A stretch of 8,863 bases of DNA. Source: Bacteroidales bacterium M6. Lineage in GTDB: Bacteria > Bacteroidota > Bacteroidia > Bacteroidales > Muribaculaceae. The notes under the pieces are model-generated. The model searched no databases. It saw nothing but the letters and a program-made list of their open reading frames with translations, and was not told the origin of the DNA. The stretch is taken from the NCBI GenBank assembly GCA_001689485.1, contig LUJQ01000031.1:1-8863 (forward strand), in the 5' to 3' direction. Below are positions 6,421 through 8,863 of the stretch, piece after piece (positions within the stretch are counted from its first letter, which is position 1; the number at the start of each line of letters is the position of its first letter). The position numbers and the translations under genes were made by a program.

Positions 6421-8190
6421 TTATTCGGCGGATTTCTCACCAACCCATGCGGCAACATCTTCGATAGCCGGATTTTTCAAACCCAGCTTGAATTTTTTGT
6501 TGATACCGCACAATTCCTGGTGGAGTTTGCCCGGAACGGCCGAGGCAAGAGCCTCGACGGTGAGGATACCGGCCTTTTGAAGGGGCGCGACCCATTCGGC
6601 AGGTACACCTAATGCGGTGTAAGCCTCCTCTTTGTCACGACGGGCCACCTTTTCGGGTCTCATCTGTGGGAACAACAAAACCTCCTGTATGGTTGTCTGT
6701 CCGGTCATGAGCATCACAAGGCGGTCCATACCGATACCCATACCCGATGTGGGGGGCATACCGTATTCCAGCGCACGGATAAAGTCGTGGTCGATAATCA
6801 TGGCCTCGTCATCCCCCTTCTCCGAAAGACGCATCTGCTCTACAAAGCGCTCATACTGGTCGATGGGGTCGTTAAGCTCCGAATAGGCATTGGCAAGTTC
6901 CTTGCCGTTGACCATCAGTTCGAAACGCTCGGTAAGCTGCGGGTTCTCGCGATGACGCTTGGTCAGCGGCGACATCTCGATAGGATAATCGATTATAAAT
7001 GTAGGCTGGATATAAGTCCCCTCGCACTTCTCGCCGAAAATCTCGTCGATAAGCTTCCCTTTGCCCATGGTGTCGTCAACATCGATACCCATCCCCTTGG
7101 CAGCGTCGCGGAGTTCCTCCTCGCTCTTGCCGTCGATATCGAATCCTGTATGCCCCAGAATGGCATCGCGCATCGTAACCCTTGGGAAAGGTGCCTTGAA
7201 CGAAATCACATTGTCGCCAACCTTTACCTCTGTCGTGCCGTTCACCTCCATACAGATACGCTCAAGCATCTTCTCGGTAAACGCCATCATCCAGTTATAA
7301 TCCTTGTAGGAAACATAGATTTCCATGCAGGTAAATTCGGGGTTGTGCGTGCGGTCCATCCCCTCGTTACGGAAGTTCTTTGAAAACTCATACACACCTT
7401 CGAACCCGCCTACTATAAGGCGCTTCAGATAAAGTTCGTCGGCGATGCGGAGGTAGAGAGGGATGTCGAGAGCATTGTGGTGGGTGATAAACGGACGTGC
7501 CGACGCACCTCCGGGAATCGACTGGAGGATAGGGGTTTCCACCTCCATGTAGCCATGCTCGTTGAAATAATTGCGCATCGAGTTAAACACCTTGGTGCGC
7601 TTGATGAAAATATCCTTTACGCCGTCGTTGACAACGAGGTCGACATAACGACGGCGGTAACGGAGTTCGGGATCTTCAAAGCCGTCGTAGGTCACACCGT
7701 CCTTGACCTTCACAATCGGGAGCGGACGCAACGACTTACTGAGCACGGTCAATTTGCGGGCATGGATGGAAATCTCACCGGTCTGAGTGCGGAACACATA
7801 GCCCTCGACACCTACAAAGTCGCCGATGTCGAGCAGCTTTTTGAACACGACATTATAAAAGTCTTTATCCTCGCCCGGACATAGCTCGTCGCGGTTGATA
7901 TATACCTGTATGCGCCCTTCGGCATCCTGAAGCTCCATAAACGAAGCCTTACCCATTATGCGGCGACCCATCACACGGCCTGCCACACTCACCTCGCGCG
8001 GGGCAGGTGCGTCGGGAAGCGCGTTCCCTTCGGCATCCACAGGGATGTCGGTGAAATTTTCCTTAATCTCAGAGGTATATCCGTTTACCTCGTATTCGGC
8101 TGCGGGATAAGGGTCTATACCCATCTCACGCATTTTCGCCAGCGACTCGCGGCGCACAATCTCCTGCTCACTAAGTTCGAGTACGTTCAT
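6421..8190 (-). CDS. lysS: Lysyl-tRNA synthetase, class II, with C-terminal extension
   Basis: This cytosolic enzyme charges tRNA-Lys. The 589-residue product has an N-terminal OB-fold anticodon-binding domain (about 66-160) and a class II catalytic core: motif 1 FNSMRNYFNEHGYMEVETP (202-220), motif 2 FRNEGMDRTHNPEFTCMEIY (273-292) and motif 3 GMGIGMDRL (483-491). The core ends near LLFPQMRPE (505-513). A further 75 residues follow, containing GVPAEWVAPLQKAGILTVEA (528-547), which resembles a helix-hairpin-helix-type module seen in Bacteroidetes LysS. I chose the ATG at 8190 because MNVLELSEQEIVRRESLAKM matches the usual family N terminus. The frame stays open to an ATG at 8346, but those 52 codons do not look like LysS. 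Stop is TAA. A candidate -7 box lies at 8360-8367, giving a leader of about 160 nt. Confidence 0.97.
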   Translation of the reverse strand: MNVLELSEQEIVRRESLAKMREMGIDPYPAAEYEVNGYTSEIKENFTDIPVDAEGNALPDAPAPREVSVAGRVMGRRIMGKASFMELQDAEGRIQVYINRDELCPGEDKDFYNVVFKKLLDIGDFVGVEGYVFRTQTGEISIHARKLTVLSKSLRPLPIVKVKDGVTYDGFEDPELRYRRRYVDLVVNDGVKDIFIKRTKVFNSMRNYFNEHGYMEVETPILQSIPGGASARPFITHHNALDIPLYLRIADELYLKRLIVGGFEGVYEFSKNFRNEGMDRTHNPEFTCMEIYVSYKDYNWMMAFTEKMLERICMEVNGTTEVKVGDNVISFKAPFPRVTMRDAILGHTGFDIDGKSEEELRDAAKGMGIDVDDTMGKGKLIDEIFGEKCEGTYIQPTFIIDYPIEMSPLTKRHRENPQLTERFELMVNGKELANAYSELNDPIDQYERFVEQMRLSEKGDDEAMIIDHDFIRALEYGMPPTSGMGIGMDRLVMLMTGQTTIQEVLLFPQMRPEKVARRDKEEAYTALGVPAEWVAPLQKAGILTVEALASAVPGKLHQELCGINKKFKLGLKNPAIEDVAAWVGEKSAE

Positions 8191-8239
8191 TTTCCTTATA
8201 TTTCCAACGTTCGTCTTTTGTATTTTCAATCTCTGCCAT
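8171..8239 (-). other. Short upstream ORF overlapping the lysS start
   Basis: In the lysS leader, an ATG at 8239 opens a 22-codon reading frame ending in TAG at 8171-8173. The peptide reads MAEIENTKDERWKYKENERT followed by RT. It holds three lysine codons (AAA, AAA, AAG), with K-Y-K close together, and overlaps the lysS start by 20 bases in a different frame. It could be a leader peptide or coupling ORF. An ORF this short also arises easily by chance, and no strong ribosome binding site precedes it. Confidence 0.2.
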
Positions 8240-8304
8240 CCGGCAAATTCAAACCCGGCGGCGGTTAATTCGGAAAGGCATATATCCGGCACCGCTATGA
8301 CTTG

Positions 8305-8329
8305 AAGCCAAGGGCCTAGCCCACTGCTT
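8305..8329 (-). promoter_or_regulatory. Hairpin in the lysS leader
   Basis: AAGC (8305-8308) pairs with GCTT (8326-8329), and GGGC (8312-8315) pairs with GCCC (8319-8322). A symmetric 3x3 internal loop separates the stems, and the loop is 3 nt. It would lie about 25-50 nt into the transcript if the -7 box at 8360-8367 is used. No T tract follows, so it is not a terminator. A regulatory role is conjecture. Confidence 0.35.
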
Positions 8330-8359
8330 GCGGAACCACACGCCACACCAAATCTACCG

Positions 8360-8367
8360 CAAAGTTA
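8360..8367 (-). promoter_or_regulatory. Candidate -7 promoter element for lysS
   Basis: On the minus strand the sequence is TAACTTTG, a full match to TAnnTTTG. The expected TTTG 19-21 bases upstream is absent; a TTTA occurs at a shorter spacing (complement of 8383-8386). Transcription would begin near 8353, about 160 nt before the lysS ATG, in divergence from the tRNA-Ala gene. Confidence 0.45.
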
Positions 8368-8479
8368 AGAAATAACGACTAATAAACCTCCCTCCCTTCC
8401 ACCAAAAACACCCTGCTCGAAAAAAACCATTGAAAAACATGAAAAATTCCCCTAGGCACACAGAAAATACTCCGAAAAT

Positions 8480-8510
8480 TTTGCAGTATCAACAAAACCC
8501 ACTATCTTTG
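8480..8510 (+). promoter_or_regulatory. Bacteroidetes-type promoter of the tRNA-Ala gene
   Basis: TTTG (8480-8483) and TATCTTTG (8503-8510) are separated by exactly 19 bases, a perfect match to the -33/-7 consensus of the Bacteroidetes primary sigma factor. The start is expected a few bases after 8510, shortly before the tRNA 5' end at 8530. This is the clearest promoter in the window. Confidence 0.85.
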
Positions 8511-8529
8511 CACAGCAAAACAAAACCAC

Positions 8530-8606
8530 GGGGTACTAGCTCATCTGGCTAGAGCGCGACACTGGCAGTGTCGAGGTGAGCGGTTCGAGTCCGCTGTACT
8601 CCACCA
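8530..8606 (+). tRNA. tRNA-Ala (anticodon GGC)
   Basis: A full 77-nt cloverleaf with encoded CCA. The acceptor stem is GGGGTAC (8530-8536) with GTACTCC (8596-8602); its third pair is G-U, the classic alanine identity element. The D stem is GCTC/GAGC (8539-8542 with 8552-8555). The anticodon stem is CGACA/TGTCG (8557-8561 with 8569-8573) around loop CTGGCAG, placing GGC at 8564-8566, which reads GCC and GCU codons. The T stem is AGCGG/CCGCT with loop TTCGAGT (8584-8590). The discriminator is A8603 and CCA is 8604-8606. All stems are fully paired apart from the expected G-U. It has its own promoter and terminator and diverges from lysS. Confidence 0.97.
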
Positions 8607-8610
8607 CCAC

Positions 8611-8658
8611 AAAGCTGTTAACTATTGATACTTCAATCAGTTAGCAGCTTTTCCTTTT
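8611..8658 (+). terminator. Intrinsic terminator of the tRNA-Ala gene
   Basis: AAAGCTGTTAACT (8611-8623) pairs with AGTTAGCAGCTTT (8639-8651) over 13 positions, one being T-G. The stem continues with ATTGA/TCAAT (8624-8628 with 8633-8637) around a TACT loop, with one unpaired C at 8638. A T-rich tail, CTTTTCCTTTT (8648-8658), follows. It begins 5 bases after the tRNA CCA end. Confidence 0.8.
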
Positions 8659-8663
8659 GTAAG

Positions 8664-8710
8664 GACACAACATCTGCCACGACCAGGATTCCCGAAAGAG
8701 GCAGGGTGTC
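8664..8710. repeat. Interrupted inverted repeat between tRNA-Ala and the last gene
   Basis: GACAC (8664-8668) and CTGCC (8674-8678) are mirrored by GGCAG (8700-8704) and GTGTC (8706-8710), two 5-bp stems with a 5x1 internal loop and a 21-nt apical region. It follows directly after the tRNA terminator. No T tract follows. Otherwise 8659-8777 shows no gene that I can support. Confidence 0.3.
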
Positions 8711-8777
8711 AACCCAACCAGCGCGCTCTGACATAACCCCTATCCTAAGAATGCCAAACGATTTATAGAATAAAACG

Positions 8778-8807
8778 TTTTTATATAGGAAAGAATCTTT
8801 ATCTTTG
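8778..8807 (+). promoter_or_regulatory. Promoter of the truncated gene at the right edge
   Basis: TATCTTTG (8800-8807) is a perfect TAnnTTTG -7 box, identical to that of the tRNA gene and followed by the same CAC. A T run at 8778-8782 provides a degenerate -33 element at about 18 bases spacing. The start codon lies 20 bases after the box, giving a short leader. Confidence 0.65.
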
Positions 8808-8827
8808 CACATATAACACAACGGACT

Positions 8828-8863
8828 ATGAAGCTGATTGAACTGAACATGGATAAAATCATT
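8828..8863 (+). CDS. Partial CDS, first 12 codons only
   Basis: The frame from the ATG at 8828 reads MKLIELNMDKII and runs off the window end. It is supported by the promoter immediately upstream. A second in-frame ATG at 8849 would give MDKII. From memory this kind of start is seen in small MNT-type nucleotidyltransferases of Bacteroidales, but twelve residues cannot establish a family and I assign none. Confidence 0.5.
   Translation, partial: MKLIELNMDKII

Noticed and set aside
6787..7383. Plus-strand open frame of 198 codons opposite lysS
   Set aside because: It is antisense to the lysS catalytic domain and has no recognisable motifs.
8188..8346. Upstream in-frame ATG extending lysS by 52 residues
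   Set aside because: The extension is unlike LysS N termini and would begin only a few bases after the predicted transcription start. The ATG at 8190 gives the standard family start.
8633..8821. Minus-strand open frame of 62 codons near the right edge
   Set aside because: It runs antisense through the tRNA terminator and the promoter of the last gene and has no family resemblance.
8584..8863. Attachment-site duplication of the tRNA-Ala 3' end
   Set aside because: No second copy of the T-arm/acceptor sequence and no integrase are present in the window.

Overview
The window looks like chromosomal DNA of a gut-type Bacteroidales, possibly Muribaculaceae. The order-level call rests on the protein families (a NigD-like lipoprotein, DUF3467, a cysteinyl-tRNA synthetase with KMGKS, a lysyl-tRNA synthetase with a C-terminal tail) and on promoters of the Bacteroidetes primary-sigma type (-33 TTTG, -7 TAnnTTTG). 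The family-level guess is an impression only. No insertion sequence, integrase, CRISPR array or phage gene is visible.

Layout: seven protein genes run on the minus strand from about 8190 down to 180. In transcription order they are lysS (lysyl-tRNA synthetase), gpsA (glycerol-3-phosphate dehydrogenase), a LolD-type ABC ATPase, a NigD-like lipoprotein, a DUF3467 protein, cysS (cysteinyl-tRNA synthetase) and a compact RecD/Dda-like superfamily 1 helicase. The spacing suggests the units lysS, gpsA-lolD-nigD, DUF3467 and cysS-helicase, with promoter candidates before lysS, gpsA and DUF3467. On the plus strand a tRNA-Ala(GGC) gene has a near-perfect promoter and its own hairpin terminator. It is followed by a second promoter and the first 12 codons of a gene cut by the window edge.

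The proteins are mostly core functions: aminoacylation (lysS, cysS, tRNA-Ala), phospholipid precursor supply (gpsA), lipoprotein traffic or another MacB-like export task (lolD), a probable surface lipoprotein (nigD-like) and DNA metabolism (helicase).

The less ordinary material is between the genes. Three intergenic stretches carry dense inverted repeats with possible alternative folds: 42-139 after the helicase, 3225-3365 between DUF3467 and cysS, and 3738-3776 in the DUF3467 leader. lysS has a probable leader of about 160 nt containing a hairpin and a short ORF with three lysine codons that overlaps the lysS start. No complete new defence or mobile system is visible.
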